Below, piece after piece: positions 41,767 through 51,653 of a DNA stretch of 64,000 bases (positions are counted from its first letter, which is position 1; each line of letters starts with the position of its first letter). Made by a program: the position numbers and the translations under genes. The notes beneath the pieces are model-generated. The model saw nothing but the letters and a program-made list of their open reading frames with translations, had not been told where the DNA came from and did not search any database. Source of the stretch: Solitalea longa. GTDB taxonomy: Bacteria > Bacteroidota > Bacteroidia > Sphingobacteriales > Sphingobacteriaceae. Location of the stretch: NCBI RefSeq assembly GCF_002920915.1, contig NZ_PQVF01000005.1, forward strand, positions 304,425 to 368,424. The letters run 5' to 3'.

Positions 41767-42342
41767 ATGGGACTTGACATTCATATAGGAACAAACAATC
41801 ACGAGGAACTTTATTCAGCTGAATACTACGACGAAAAGAACGGCTACTTTAATAAACATAGTTTAAGTAGGACGTTTTGCAATTTTATGTGTCGACAAAA
41901 TGTAGTTGGCCACGAACCAGAACTCGACCAAATTGGAAAGATTACAGGAGTTGACATTTTACCCATTTATGAATTGGAAAGTTATCCAGAAGAAGAAGGG
42001 TTAGAGTTTTTTATTGAGACAGCCGAAAGTGAAGAAGAGAGGCAGAGAATTCTTGGTAAAGCAGAAGAGGATAAAGCCAAATTACAAGGAAACATAGACC
42101 AGGTAATAAAAACAATAACTGAATTAATTGAAAAACTTAATTCCATTGACAATCTTCCCTCATTACTTCTGCCGACAAACTATGATTCTCTAAACAATCA
42201 AGAATATTTTGCGGACTTTAAAGTTGACAAAGGACAAGGATATATAGATAACAATTTTGGTCAAGACTTGCGAAACTTTAACCGATTTTTGGAATTTGCA
42301 AAAGAACGCGGAACAACAACAATATGGTTTAACTATGGCTGA
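41767..42342 (+). CDS. Hypothetical protein (191 aa)
   Basis: I recognise no family. Soluble and acidic. The opening MGLDIHIGTNNHEELYS resembles the beginning of small orphan proteins annotated only as hypothetical. The middle (about 85-125) is a helical Glu/Lys-rich stretch, EEERQRILGKAEEDKAKLQG, probably a coiled coil. The end reads NRFLEFAKERGTTTIWFNYG. The start is ATG at 41767, 61 bp after rlpA. No functional hint from neighbours. Confidence 0.6.
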   Translation: MGLDIHIGTNNHEELYSAEYYDEKNGYFNKHSLSRTFCNFMCRQNVVGHEPELDQIGKITGVDILPIYELESYPEEEGLEFFIETAESEEERQRILGKAEEDKAKLQGNIDQVIKTITELIEKLNSIDNLPSLLLPTNYDSLNNQEYFADFKVDKGQGYIDNNFGQDLRNFNRFLEFAKERGTTTIWFNYG

Positions 42343-42446
42343 TAGAAAAAGCCCCACATTATAAGGTATTGACACCCAAACGGGGATAAACAGCTTCGAT
42401 GGAGTTTCTAATGCTAAAAACCCCGCTTTCGGCAATATCAAAATCG

Positions 42447-43175
42447 TTAAGAGACGAGTATTAGTGACTGAAGCAATTTACTTGTGGAAGCACTATAAAG
42501 CCGTCCGATGGACAACTGCTTATTTTGAACTGTGACCGAATTGCTGTTGAATGCTTTGATCTTCGAAATAGAAACCAAAAATGAACGATGGATTCGACAG
42601 AAGGTGTTTTCGGGTAGCTTTTCTTCCATTTCGGTGATGGATTGGTAGGTTTTAAAATAACCTTTATCGGTATAGATCAATAAATAATTCCCCTGCGATT
42701 CAACGTAGTGAATCTCTTCTAAAAACAACTTCATCATTTTTCGCTCGCATTTTACAAAAATGAAGGGTTTCTCAACGGGCAAAACCGGGACTGTTTCAGC
42801 TGCTGGAACCAGATTTCTTGTTTTATAGAACTTATCAATAGCTTTTGAAAATCGCTCAAACGAGATCGGCTTCAAGATATAGTCAATAGCATCTAAATCA
42901 AATCCATGTACGGCATGCTCGGCATAGGCGGTGGTAAAAATTACCGAAGTATTACCCACCAATGTTTTCGCAAAATCAACTCCCGACTTTCCCGGCAAGT
43001 TGATGTCCAAAAAAACCAGGTCAATTTTTTCTCTTTTTAAGGTGGAAAGCGCATGAAGCGTGCTCACAAAGCTTCCTTTTAAGCTCAACGACGGATGTTT
43101 GGCAATATGCATTTCTAACAACCGCGACGCAGGCAGTTCGTCTTCAATAATGATACAGTTAAAACTAGGCAACAT
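42447..43175 (-). CDS. LytTR-family response regulator
   Basis: A 242-residue DNA-binding regulator. Receiver domain about 1-120: acidic pair E11-D12, phospho-acceptor D57 (VFLDINLPG), T/S and the following TTAYAEHA, conserved Lys near IDYILKP. The LytTR DNA-binding domain covers about 140-240 (FVKCERKMMKLFLEEIHYVE and CRIHRSFLVSISKI). Its start overlaps the histidine kinase by 11 bp, so the pair is cotranslated. Bacteroidota LytTR pairs control adjacent operons in many cases; the divergent GH13 gene is the nearest candidate target (inference). Confidence 0.93.
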   Translation of the reverse strand: MLPSFNCIIIEDELPASRLLEMHIAKHPSLSLKGSFVSTLHALSTLKREKIDLVFLDINLPGKSGVDFAKTLVGNTSVIFTTAYAEHAVHGFDLDAIDYILKPISFERFSKAIDKFYKTRNLVPAAETVPVLPVEKPFIFVKCERKMMKLFLEEIHYVESQGNYLLIYTDKGYFKTYQSITEMEEKLPENTFCRIHRSFLVSISKIKAFNSNSVTVQNKQLSIGRLYSASTSKLLQSLILVS

Positions 43176-44238
43176 GATTCATCTTTAGTTTTAAAGAAAC
43201 AAAGAAACTCGACTCGTTATTTTTAATTGTCAGCTGATGCTCGTCAGGATAAAGTAACTCCAGTCGACGCTGTACATTTGCAATCCCTACCCCACAATAG
43301 GCCATATCCTTTTTTTCTTCCGAAGGAAAATCTGCGGGCAAGCTATTTTCAATTTTAACAGTCAGCCATTCGTTGTTAGTACTAACAGAAATCGTGATCC
43401 AGGCGGTAGACAGGGCATCATTTAAGCAATACTTATAGCTGTTTTCAACGAAAGGAAGAATTAAGAAAGGTTCGATATGATAACCATTTACTGCACCATG
43501 AACACTTAAACTCATATCAAGCCGATTGTCGAAACGCAGCTGTTGTAAATCGATATAGTTTTTCAGTGAAACGATTTCTTCTTCCAACGAAATGGATTTA
43601 CGGTTTACATCATAGATAGAGAAACGAAGCAGGTTGGAAATTTTAAGTACAATCTCCGCTGAATCATCTGATTTGTCTAAAATTTTCAGGTACAGACTAT
43701 TCAAAACATTAAACAAAAAATGTGGTTGAAGCTGACTCCGCAATGAAAACAACTCCGCCTGAAGCTTTTCCGCTAAAATCTGCTGGAGTTTATTTTTCTG
43801 CTCAGCAAAATGAGTAAAGAGTTTAAGTACTCCTGGAATGGTGGCCACAAACTGCAGCTTTAGAATGTTATAGAGCATCACCGGAATAGCAAACAAGGGC
43901 TCGGGTGTCCAGTGCTTCATCACATAGCGGATGATCAGGTAGTTGTCGATCAGGCGTTGCACAAATGCAAAAACAATGATCAGTGCAACATATACAGCAA
44001 TAAACTGAACGGTTTTCTTTCTGAAAGCAAGCTGCGGAATTAAAAGCTCTACAACCACCAAAACAAAAATAATTCGGGGCGCAATGCTGAACAGTTCATT
44101 CGTTAAGGCACTCGAAAAGTCATTGTCGGGCATTCCTTGTATCAAGCTGAAAAGCAGAATATACCCAAACCAATAAGTTGTGTACAGTTTAAATTTTTGA
44201 GCTCTTGACAGCGGATCCATGAATTCGTTCTTGATCAT
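43165..44238 (-). CDS. LytS-type sensor histidine kinase (His_kinase domain)
   Basis: A 357-residue membrane kinase. Four hydrophobic helices are seen within the first 150 residues (for example WFGYILLFSLIQG, ALIIVFAFVQRL). The His_kinase domain carries the phospho-acceptor in LRSQLQPHFLFNVLNSLY, His about 173. The ATP-binding lid is FVENSYKYCLNDALSTAW, with G-boxes near YCGVGIANVQRRLELLY. No extracellular ligand-binding domain is visible. It precedes its response regulator with 11-bp overlap. Signal unknown. Divergent from the GH13 gene. Confidence 0.93.
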   Translation of the reverse strand: MIKNEFMDPLSRAQKFKLYTTYWFGYILLFSLIQGMPDNDFSSALTNELFSIAPRIIFVLVVVELLIPQLAFRKKTVQFIAVYVALIIVFAFVQRLIDNYLIIRYVMKHWTPEPLFAIPVMLYNILKLQFVATIPGVLKLFTHFAEQKNKLQQILAEKLQAELFSLRSQLQPHFLFNVLNSLYLKILDKSDDSAEIVLKISNLLRFSIYDVNRKSISLEEEIVSLKNYIDLQQLRFDNRLDMSLSVHGAVNGYHIEPFLILPFVENSYKYCLNDALSTAWITISVSTNNEWLTVKIENSLPADFPSEEKKDMAYCGVGIANVQRRLELLYPDEHQLTIKNNESSFFVSLKLKMNHVA

Positions 44239-44367
44239 AAAAGTAAATGCTTTTTAACTGGCTGTTAATGTTATTCGTCATGCAAAAGCTGCTGTATAAA
44301 CCATTTGCTTGAAACCACAGGTAATGTAAAATATCTTTCTTCAACATTAAAATAACTAAAGGTAAAA

Positions 44368-46221
44368 ATGAAAAAAGCACTGTTTTTATGGGGAGTATTA
44401 ATGAGCTTTTCGTTGGGAGGATTTGCGCAGGATATAGCCATTTATCCAATGAATTGGTGGGTAGGCATGAAAACCAAGTCCATACAGCTATTGATCAGGA
44501 GTACTAACGAAGATTTTTCTTCGGATAAAGTGTTAATTAACTACCCTGGAATTACCGTTTCAAAAACGCATCAGTTTACTAACAAAAGATACCTGGCAGT
44601 TGATATTACAATTGGTCCTAAAACGCTGCCTGGCGATGTGCTGATCAAACTAGCACAAAACTCAAAAAACCGGGAAATAAAATGGCCGGTAAAAAAACGA
44701 CCATCAGGATTAGGAACTAGCTACGCCCAGGGTGTTACGTCTGCTGATTTTATTGACCTGATCATGGTCGATCGTTTTAGTAATGGCGATGAGTCGAACG
44801 ATAAGGTTGCCGGAATGCGCGACCAATCACTTAACCGTATGGAAATGTATGATCGTCACGGCGGCGACTTGCAGGGCGTTATCAACCATCTCGACTATTT
44901 ACAAGGAATGGGCGTAACCACTTTATGGTTTACTCCTGTTTTAGAGAATGATATGGATAACCGTACAGAACACGGTTATTCTATTACCAATCATTATAAA
45001 GTTGATGCCCGCTATGGAGGCGATGAGATCTATAAAAAATTGAGTAACGATCTGCATCAGCGTGGCATGAAACTAATTGCTGATATCGTTTATAACCATT
45101 ACGGTTCCTGCCACTTTTTGGCATTAGACCCACCAGATGCGGATTGGGTGCATCAATGGCCAACCTATACACAAACCACTTATCGCGAACAACCTTTGTT
45201 TGATCCTTACGCCTCTAAAGCCGACAGCAAGAAAATGAGTAACGGCTGGTTTGACAGAATGATGCCAGATATTAACCATGAGAATGAGTTCATGGCTAAT
45301 TTCATCATCCAGAATAGCATTTGGCAGATTGAGGAGTTTGGAATAGATGGAGTTCGCTTAGATACTTATACCTACAATAACCTTGAGTTTGCTAACAAGT
45401 GCAACCAGGCATTACTCGATGAATATCCTAAACTTTCCATTTTCGGCGAAGCTATGGTCCATGGAGTAGCCAACCAGGCTTATTTCGAACAGAACAATAT
45501 TAACACGCCTTTTAAAAGCAATTTGCCTTCAGTAGTTGATTTCCAAAGTTTATACTACGGAATTATACCTGCATTAACGCAGTCTTTCGGCTGGACCGAG
45601 GGAGTAAACAGGCTTTATTACACATTAAGCAGCGATTTTTTGAGTAAAGATCCGATGCGAAAAGTGTTGTTGCTCGACAATCATGATGAGCCTCGCTTTT
45701 ACTCTGTAGTTGGTGAAGATCCTGCGAAGCAAAAGATCGGCTATGAATGGTTGTTGACTTGCCGTGGTATTCCTCAAATGTATTATGGTTCCGAAGTTTT
45801 AATGAAAGGTTTTAAAAATCCGGATGGATTACTGAGAAGTGATTTTCCTGGAGGATTTAAAGGTGATGAGAAGAATGCCTTTACCGGCAAGGGGCTAACT
45901 GAGGCCGAAAAAGCAAACCAGGAACTGGTTAGGAAGTTGGCCAATTATCGTAAGAGATCATCAGCGATTACCAAGGGGAAAATGATGCATTATGTGCCCG
46001 TTGATGGCATGTATGTTTATTTCCGGTATGATGATAATCAAACGGTAATGTGTGTAATGAATACCGCGAACGCGCCCAAAGAGGTTGACTTTTCTAAGTA
46101 CGATGAACGCACTTCAAGTTTTAAAACAGCCCAGAACATTGTTTCCGATGAGCGCGTAGAGCTTTCATCTATAACAACCATTCCGGCTATGAGTATGTGG
46201 GTATTGGAACTTCAAAAGTAA
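44368..46221 (+). CDS. GH13 alpha-glucan hydrolase (cyclomaltodextrinase/neopullulanase-like)
   Basis: Secreted, 617 residues, with signal peptide MKKALFLWGVLMSFSLGGFA cut before Gln 21. A CBM-like N-terminal domain covers about 22-115, as in SusA-type enzymes. The (beta/alpha)8 GH13 barrel follows: region I DIVYNH (239-244), region II GVRLDTYTY with nucleophile D332, region III FGEAMVHG with acid E361, and region IV DNHDEP with stabilising D440. Predicted to hydrolyse maltodextrins or cyclodextrins in the periplasm. Its stop overlaps the DUF5916 start (TAATG), giving a two-gene operon. Divergent LytTR pair is the likely regulator (inference). Confidence 0.93.
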   Translation: MKKALFLWGVLMSFSLGGFAQDIAIYPMNWWVGMKTKSIQLLIRSTNEDFSSDKVLINYPGITVSKTHQFTNKRYLAVDITIGPKTLPGDVLIKLAQNSKNREIKWPVKKRPSGLGTSYAQGVTSADFIDLIMVDRFSNGDESNDKVAGMRDQSLNRMEMYDRHGGDLQGVINHLDYLQGMGVTTLWFTPVLENDMDNRTEHGYSITNHYKVDARYGGDEIYKKLSNDLHQRGMKLIADIVYNHYGSCHFLALDPPDADWVHQWPTYTQTTYREQPLFDPYASKADSKKMSNGWFDRMMPDINHENEFMANFIIQNSIWQIEEFGIDGVRLDTYTYNNLEFANKCNQALLDEYPKLSIFGEAMVHGVANQAYFEQNNINTPFKSNLPSVVDFQSLYYGIIPALTQSFGWTEGVNRLYYTLSSDFLSKDPMRKVLLLDNHDEPRFYSVVGEDPAKQKIGYEWLLTCRGIPQMYYGSEVLMKGFKNPDGLLRSDFPGGFKGDEKNAFTGKGLTEAEKANQELVRKLANYRKRSSAITKGKMMHYVPVDGMYVYFRYDDNQTVMCVMNTANAPKEVDFSKYDERTSSFKTAQNIVSDERVELSSITTIPAMSMWVLELQK

Positions 46222-48890
46222 TGATCACCTATAAAAAGCGTATGACGAAGATACTTTATATCCTGTTGTTACTATGTGCTGTGGGAACGACTATGGCTCA
46301 GACCAAACAACCTATTCCGCGAAAAAGCTATACAACCAGAGCCTTAGGAAATACCCCCGCTCCGGTAATTGATGGTAGCTTATCTGACGAAGCCTGGAAT
46401 ACAGTTGAATGGACCGGAGATTTTATCGAAAACCTGCCGGAAGAAAACACACTGCCTATTGAGCAAACTAAGTTCAAAGTGCTTTATGACAATGAGTTCA
46501 TTTATTTTGGTTTCAAATGCTACGATAAAAACCCGAAGGAAATTGTAAAACGCTTATCGCGTAGAGATGGATTTGAGGGCGATTGGATTGAAGTAAACAT
46601 CAGCAGCCACAACGATAAACTAACCGCTTTTTCATTTGCGGCATCGGTTGCAGGTGTAAAAAGCGATGGCTTTATCTCTGAAAATGGAACGGCCTGGGAA
46701 GGCAACTGGAATCCGATTTGGTATTTGAAAACCAATATTGATGAGGAAGGCTGGACCGCGGAGTTCAAGATCCCCCTAAGTGAACTGAGATTTAGCAATG
46801 CTCCCGACCAGGTTTGGGGCCTGCAATCAACGCGCAGATATTTTAGGACCGAAGAGCGCTCGCTTTGGCAGCGAATTCCATTAGATGCGCCCGGATGGGT
46901 GAGTGAGTTTGGTGAACTCCGTGGAATTAAAGGAATTGTTCCCAAGCGAGAAGTTGAACTCCGCCCTTTCCTGGTGTCTAAAATGGAAAACTACCCAGCT
47001 GAACCGGGCAATCCGTTTAAAACTGGCAGAAACTATGACTTGAATGCCGGTCTGGACGCTAAGGTGGGAGTTACCAATGATCTTACTTTAAACTTAACGA
47101 TCAATCCTGATTTCGGACAGGTGGAAGCCGATCCGGCTACACTTGTTTTAGATGGCTTTCAGGTATTCTATCCTGAACAGCGCCCGTTCTTTATCGAAAG
47201 CAGAAATATCTTTAATTACACATTTTCCGACAGCCAGGACAATCTATTTTACTCTCGTAGAATAGGAAGAACTCCTCAGGGCTGGGTAAGCTCTGGGGAG
47301 AATTCTTTTGTTGCCATGCCCGACAATACTGCAATATTAGGAGCGGCGAAATTTAGTGGCAAAACCAAATCAGGCTGGTCAATTGGGGTTTTAGAGAGTG
47401 TGACAAGCCGTGAGTATGCAAAGATCAATCAAGCTGGAAACGAGCACAAAGAGCTGGTGGAACCCTTAACCAATTATTTTGTAGGGCGGGTGCAGAAGGA
47501 TTTTAACAACCGTAACAGTTATTTAGGCGGCATGTTCACTTCAACCCTTAGAAACATCCAATCTGCCAACCTCGATTTTTTACATACTTCGGCTATTTCT
47601 TCGGGAATGGATTTTATGCATAACTGGAAAAACCGCAAGTATTACATACGGGGAAATTTGTTAATGAGCTATGTTGAAGGAAGTAAACAAGCGATATTGG
47701 CAACTCAGCAAAGCATGACCCATTTGTTTCAGCGGTTTGATGCGAAAAACGTAGAAGTTAACCCTGAACGAACTTCATTGACCGGAACCGGTGGGCGTTT
47801 GGTGATCGGTAAGGCAAGTGACGGTAATTGGCGCTACCGGGCTGGGGTAACATGGGTTTCACCAGAGTTGGAGTTGAATGATGTTGGATTTTTAAGGCAA
47901 GCTAATAATATACGGCAAGAGGCATTTGCTTCTTATGTAACATTAAAGCCATTTGGGCAGTTCAGAAGTGTGGAGGTGTATCTTGACCAGATCGCTGATT
48001 ATGATTTTGATGGGAACCATAACAACTTGCAGTTTTTGTTGGGTACTAACGCTACGTTAAAAAGCAATTGGACCTTTGGTTTGCAGGCGTTGTATAAACC
48101 AGTTAATTATTCCATATCGGCTTTGCAAGGTGGTCCGAGGGTTCGTAATTCCGAAGAATTCTTTAAGTCGTTTAGCTTTACTTCGGATAGCCGAAAGAAA
48201 TTCAGGTATAACGGCGCTGTTTATAGCAACAAAGGAAAGAACAATTCGCTTTCCTATAACGAGTTTAACTTTGGATTGGTTTATCAGCCCGTAAATGCCT
48301 TTACGGTTTCGGTAATTCCTTCTTATGCGCTTAATAAAAACAAGGCGCAATATGTAACTCAAAACCAGTTAGCAGATGGCAGCAGGTATATTATGGCAAG
48401 TTTAGATCAAAAGACGATAAGTGCTGCAATTAGATTCGATTGTAATATAAACCCTGACCTTACTATTCAATATTACGGTCAGCCCTTTATCTCACAAGGT
48501 AAATATGTTGCATTTGGCAAAGTGGCTAATCCTACCGCCCGGAATTTTGAAGATCGCTCAAGTTTGTTTACAAAGGATCAGATCTCTGCCGATCTTATCA
48601 ATAATGCTTATTTAGTTGACGAGAACATTGATGGAAATCCGGATTATACTATTTATAACCCTAATTTTTCTTCTGTTCAGTTTCGCTCCAACCTGGTTGT
48701 CCGTTGGGAATATATTCCGGGATCAGAACTCTACTTGGTTTGGTCGCAGGGATTATCGTCCTATGGAAGACCTGAGAATGATCTATTGGATGGGTTAAGC
48801 ACCGAAATACTAAATGGAAAGCCGCAAAACACGTTTTTGTTAAAAGCAACCTACCGCTTATCTAAGCACGTAAAGCATAAACATTTGTAG
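46221..48890 (+). CDS. DUF5916 outer-membrane protein with CBM9-like domain
   Basis: An 889-residue envelope protein. The start at 46221 overlaps the GH13 stop; ATG 46242 (MTKILYILLLLCAVGTTMA) gives a cleaner signal peptide and may be the true start. A carbohydrate-binding module 9-like beta sandwich (PVIDGSLSDEAWNTVEWTGDF to about 220) opens the mature protein. The rest is DUF5916, with a predicted C-terminal beta barrel; NPDFGQVEADPA and FYPEQRPFFIESRNIF are family hallmarks. It probably assists handling of a polymer or its breakdown products at the outer membrane with the GH13 enzyme. Its exact substrate is unknown. Confidence 0.87.
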   Translation: MITYKKRMTKILYILLLLCAVGTTMAQTKQPIPRKSYTTRALGNTPAPVIDGSLSDEAWNTVEWTGDFIENLPEENTLPIEQTKFKVLYDNEFIYFGFKCYDKNPKEIVKRLSRRDGFEGDWIEVNISSHNDKLTAFSFAASVAGVKSDGFISENGTAWEGNWNPIWYLKTNIDEEGWTAEFKIPLSELRFSNAPDQVWGLQSTRRYFRTEERSLWQRIPLDAPGWVSEFGELRGIKGIVPKREVELRPFLVSKMENYPAEPGNPFKTGRNYDLNAGLDAKVGVTNDLTLNLTINPDFGQVEADPATLVLDGFQVFYPEQRPFFIESRNIFNYTFSDSQDNLFYSRRIGRTPQGWVSSGENSFVAMPDNTAILGAAKFSGKTKSGWSIGVLESVTSREYAKINQAGNEHKELVEPLTNYFVGRVQKDFNNRNSYLGGMFTSTLRNIQSANLDFLHTSAISSGMDFMHNWKNRKYYIRGNLLMSYVEGSKQAILATQQSMTHLFQRFDAKNVEVNPERTSLTGTGGRLVIGKASDGNWRYRAGVTWVSPELELNDVGFLRQANNIRQEAFASYVTLKPFGQFRSVEVYLDQIADYDFDGNHNNLQFLLGTNATLKSNWTFGLQALYKPVNYSISALQGGPRVRNSEEFFKSFSFTSDSRKKFRYNGAVYSNKGKNNSLSYNEFNFGLVYQPVNAFTVSVIPSYALNKNKAQYVTQNQLADGSRYIMASLDQKTISAAIRFDCNINPDLTIQYYGQPFISQGKYVAFGKVANPTARNFEDRSSLFTKDQISADLINNAYLVDENIDGNPDYTIYNPNFSSVQFRSNLVVRWEYIPGSELYLVWSQGLSSYGRPENDLLDGLSTEILNGKPQNTFLLKATYRLSKHVKHKHL

Positions 48891-48920
48891 TAATGCATAA
48901 TAAGGCTGTGCAGGAAAACA

Positions 48921-50255
48921 TTAGTCGCTCAAATATTTGTCGTCTAATTGTTTTCCTGCTTTTGCGCCTAGTGTTTTTAGCTTCTCGGCCGTTACGGTTA
49001 AGTTTCCTCTTCCAGCGGTTAATTTGTTCATAGCCTTATCAAATGACTCTTTTGATTGGCGAAGATTTTTGTCGATCAGTTCCATATCGCCAACAAAGCC
49101 TACAAACTTATCGTACATATCGCCGCTTAAGCGGGCAATTTCAAATACATTCCGGTTTTGTTTTTCTTGTTTCCAAACCGAAGCCACTGTTCGCAAGGTA
49201 GCCAACAAAGTGCTCGGGCTAACAATAACCACTTTCTTATCCCAGGCAAAGCCAAAGAGGTCATTATCCGTTTGAACCGCCATGCTAAATGATGATTCTA
49301 CCGGAACAAACATTAAAACAAACTCCGGCGTATTAATTCCATTTAGCTGATGATAATTCTTATTGCTGAGTTCAATAACATGATTTCGTAATGAATTCAA
49401 ATGCGATCGGCCATATCGTTCCCGCGTATCATCATCCTCTGCATTGATCCATTGTTCATATGCAACCAATGAAACCTTGGCATCAACTACCAAATGCTTC
49501 TGTTCGGGCAAATGGATAATCACGTCAGGCGCATATCGGTTCCCATCGCTCCCAGTTAATCCCATTTCTTTTGCCTGCAACGTGTAGCTCTCTCCTTCTG
49601 TTAATCCCGAGCGTTCTAAAACGCGTTCTAAAATAAACTCGCCCCAGTTGCCTTGCTTTTTGGTGTCGGACTTTAATGCGCGAGCCAGGTTATTGGCCTC
49701 TTCACTAATTTTCTGGTTTAAGTCGAAAAGCTTTTTAACCTCTTCTTTTAAACTGATTTTATCCCGCAGCTCCTGATCGTAGGTCTTTTCCACCTTCTTC
49801 TCAAAATCAATAAGTTTTTCTTTTAATGGGCTTAACAACAGATCGAGGTTAACCCTGTTTTGTTCAGTAAATTTTTGCGATTTCTCTTCAAGTAGTTTTC
49901 CTGCAATGTTTTCAAACTGTAGAGTAAACTTCTTGTGCATATCATCAATTTCGGATCGTTGATCTTCAACACGTTGTAGTTGGGTTTTAAGGTTTTCGCG
50001 TATGGTCACTAATTCAATCCGGGTTTGTTCTGCCGCTTCGCGCTCTTCAGTTAATAGCTGCTCGTAATTTCTCCTTTCGCTTTCAAGCTGAACTCTGCTG
50101 CGGGTTAATTCCTCTGTAGCAATACGCTCCCGCTCTTCCAGCTTTGCTTTATCCAACAGCAGGCTGTTTTTTGTTTTAGAAGAAATTAACTTCATCAGAA
50201 TAAGACCTGTAATGGTGCCGGAAACAGCAGCGATGATAATATTGATATGATCCAT
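48921..50255 (-). CDS. rmuC: RmuC family DNA recombination protein
   Basis: A 444-residue protein. N-terminal membrane helix (about 4-24) anchors a long coiled coil (about 30-195, ERERIATEELTRSRVQLE and similar). The RmuC domain follows at about 200-410, with the nuclease-like core LPEQKHLVVDAKVSLVAYEQW and the GWGEFILERVLERSGL-like entry motif NWGEFILERVLERSGL. RmuC limits inversions of short repeats in E. coli and is thought to be a structure-specific nuclease. Convergent with DUF5916; divergent from the Zn metallopeptidase. Normal length. Confidence 0.94.
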   Translation of the reverse strand: MDHINIIIAAVSGTITGLILMKLISSKTKNSLLLDKAKLEERERIATEELTRSRVQLESERRNYEQLLTEEREAAEQTRIELVTIRENLKTQLQRVEDQRSEIDDMHKKFTLQFENIAGKLLEEKSQKFTEQNRVNLDLLLSPLKEKLIDFEKKVEKTYDQELRDKISLKEEVKKLFDLNQKISEEANNLARALKSDTKKQGNWGEFILERVLERSGLTEGESYTLQAKEMGLTGSDGNRYAPDVIIHLPEQKHLVVDAKVSLVAYEQWINAEDDDTRERYGRSHLNSLRNHVIELSNKNYHQLNGINTPEFVLMFVPVESSFSMAVQTDNDLFGFAWDKKVVIVSPSTLLATLRTVASVWKQEKQNRNVFEIARLSGDMYDKFVGFVGDMELIDKNLRQSKESFDKAMNKLTAGRGNLTVTAEKLKTLGAKAGKQLDDKYLSD

Positions 50256-50402
50256 GCAAAATCGAATTAATTAAAGCCAAAGGTACTATTCATACTTTCG
50301 GAAATCTTGTCGTATTACTATGTAAAAATTTCAGTTCAAATACCCCTATAGATACCATGGAATATTTTTTGAGTAATTTAGCGTAAATTAAACCTTAAAG
50401 CT

Positions 50403-51089
50403 ATGTACTGGATTTTAATAGGAGGAACCTTCTTAATAAGTATGCTTGTAAGCTGGCGCTTTAAAAGCAAGTTTTCAAAATACTCACAAGAACCCTTAAG
50501 CGCCGGATTGACCGGAAGACAAGTTGCTGAGAAAATGTTAAGAGATAATGGCATTAACGATGTTCAGGTTATTTCAGTAGAGGGTCATTTAGGCGATCAT
50601 TATAACCCTGCAAATAAAACCGTAAATCTAAGCCCGGAAGTGTACCATAATGCCAGTGTGGCAGCGGCGGCGGTGGCGGCTCATGAATGTGGTCACGCTG
50701 TTCAGCATGCACGTGCATATGTTTGGTTGGGATTCCGTTCAGCAATGGTTCCGGTGTTAAGTGTTGCTTCACAATGGATGATGTGGATAATTATGGGAGG
50801 TTTACTTATGCTTCAGATGACGCATAATCCAACCGTATTATGGATAGGCATTGCATTATTTGCCGCTACAACGATATTTAGCTTTGTTACCCTGCCTGTA
50901 GAATTTGATGCCAGCAACCGCGCTTTAGCCTGGTTAGATAATGCAGGAATTACCCGTTCTCGTGAACATGAAGATGCCAAAGACGCACTTTGGTGGGCTG
51001 CGATGACCTATGTGGTTGCGGCACTTGGCTCACTGGCAACGCTGATTTACTATATCATGATTGCTACCGGTGGAAGCAGAAGAAACTAA
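50403..51089 (+). CDS. Zinc membrane metallopeptidase (YugP/DUF2246 family)
   Basis: A 228-residue inner-membrane peptidase. An N-terminal membrane helix (about 2-16) precedes the catalytic HEXXH motif H94-E-C-G-H98 (AAHECGHAVQH). Three more hydrophobic segments follow (about 105-155 and 195-220). Further ligand candidates are E/D in PVEFDASNRALAWL. The active site lies between helices as in other membrane gluzincins. ATG 50403 is the only candidate; a GC-rich terminator follows. Function unknown in most species. Confidence 0.9.
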   Translation: MYWILIGGTFLISMLVSWRFKSKFSKYSQEPLSAGLTGRQVAEKMLRDNGINDVQVISVEGHLGDHYNPANKTVNLSPEVYHNASVAAAAVAAHECGHAVQHARAYVWLGFRSAMVPVLSVASQWMMWIIMGGLLMLQMTHNPTVLWIGIALFAATTIFSFVTLPVEFDASNRALAWLDNAGITRSREHEDAKDALWWAAMTYVVAALGSLATLIYYIMIATGGSRRN

Positions 51090-51112
51090 AAGGAATTAAA
51101 CTTAGATAACAA

Positions 51113-51145
51113 AAGCGGCGCTTATATTAATAAGCGCCGCTTTTG
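51113..51145 (+). terminator. Rho-independent terminator
   Basis: AAGCGGCGCTTAT and ATAAGCGCCGCTT form a long stem with a 3-4-base loop, followed by TTGTTATT. It can also work weakly for the convergent apaG. Confidence 0.9.
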
Positions 51146-51177
51146 TTATTAAAACTATATGATGTTTATTATTGCTG

Positions 51178-51564
51178 TTAATTTAACCGGTGAGGACTGA
51201 TTAAATGAAATTCAGGAATATTTACGTCAAAATGAGAGCCGTCAAATAAACGGAACATTTTATAAGAACCTTTCATGGTGCCAATCTCCGTGTTCAGGTT
51301 GCAACCTGAAACATATTCATGTATTTCACCGGGCTCAAGAACCGGTTGTTGTCCAACCACGCCTTCTCCCTCTACTTCGCGGTGCGTGCCGTTGGAATCG
51401 AAAATATACCAATGACGCCGAAGCAACTGTACCGTATAATCCGTAAGATTTTCTATGGTGATTTTATAGGCAAACATAAAATGATTGTTTGCCGGATTTG
51501 AATATTCCGGTTGATATACGGTTTCAACCGAAATTTTAACACCGTCTGTAATTTTAGTAACCAT
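51178..51564 (-). CDS. apaG: ApaG family protein (Co/Mg efflux-related)
   Basis: A 128-residue DUF525/ApaG protein with a fibronectin III-like fold. Signature segments: AYKITIENLTDYTVQLLRRHW (about 30-50), VEGEGVVGQQPVLEPGEIHEYVSGC (about 58-84) and MKGSYKMF (about 94-101). ApaG affects cobalt resistance and magnesium efflux in Salmonella, though the mechanism is unknown. Full length, single gene, between a metallopeptidase and dusB. The start is ATG at 51564. Confidence 0.95.
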   Translation of the reverse strand: MVTKITDGVKISVETVYQPEYSNPANNHFMFAYKITIENLTDYTVQLLRRHWYIFDSNGTHREVEGEGVVGQQPVLEPGEIHEYVSGCNLNTEIGTMKGSYKMFRLFDGSHFDVNIPEFHLISPHRLN

Positions 51565-51653
51565 ACCAGTGTTTTATGTTTAGCGGCAAATTAGAAAAAA
51601 AACTGCTTATGCGACTACAATTCTTATTCCGCTTTGTAAAAATTTTAAAATGA

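Noticed and set aside
44189..44449. Minus-strand gene between the kinase and the GH13 gene
   Set aside because: Covers the signal-peptide region of the GH13 gene and the end of the kinase gene; no conserved features.
50704..50720. Additional parS (CACGTG at 50709-50714, and another at 56918-56926)
   Set aside because: CACGTG core only; flanks (GCAT...ATGC and GGTT...TAGA) do not match TGTTN/NAACA.
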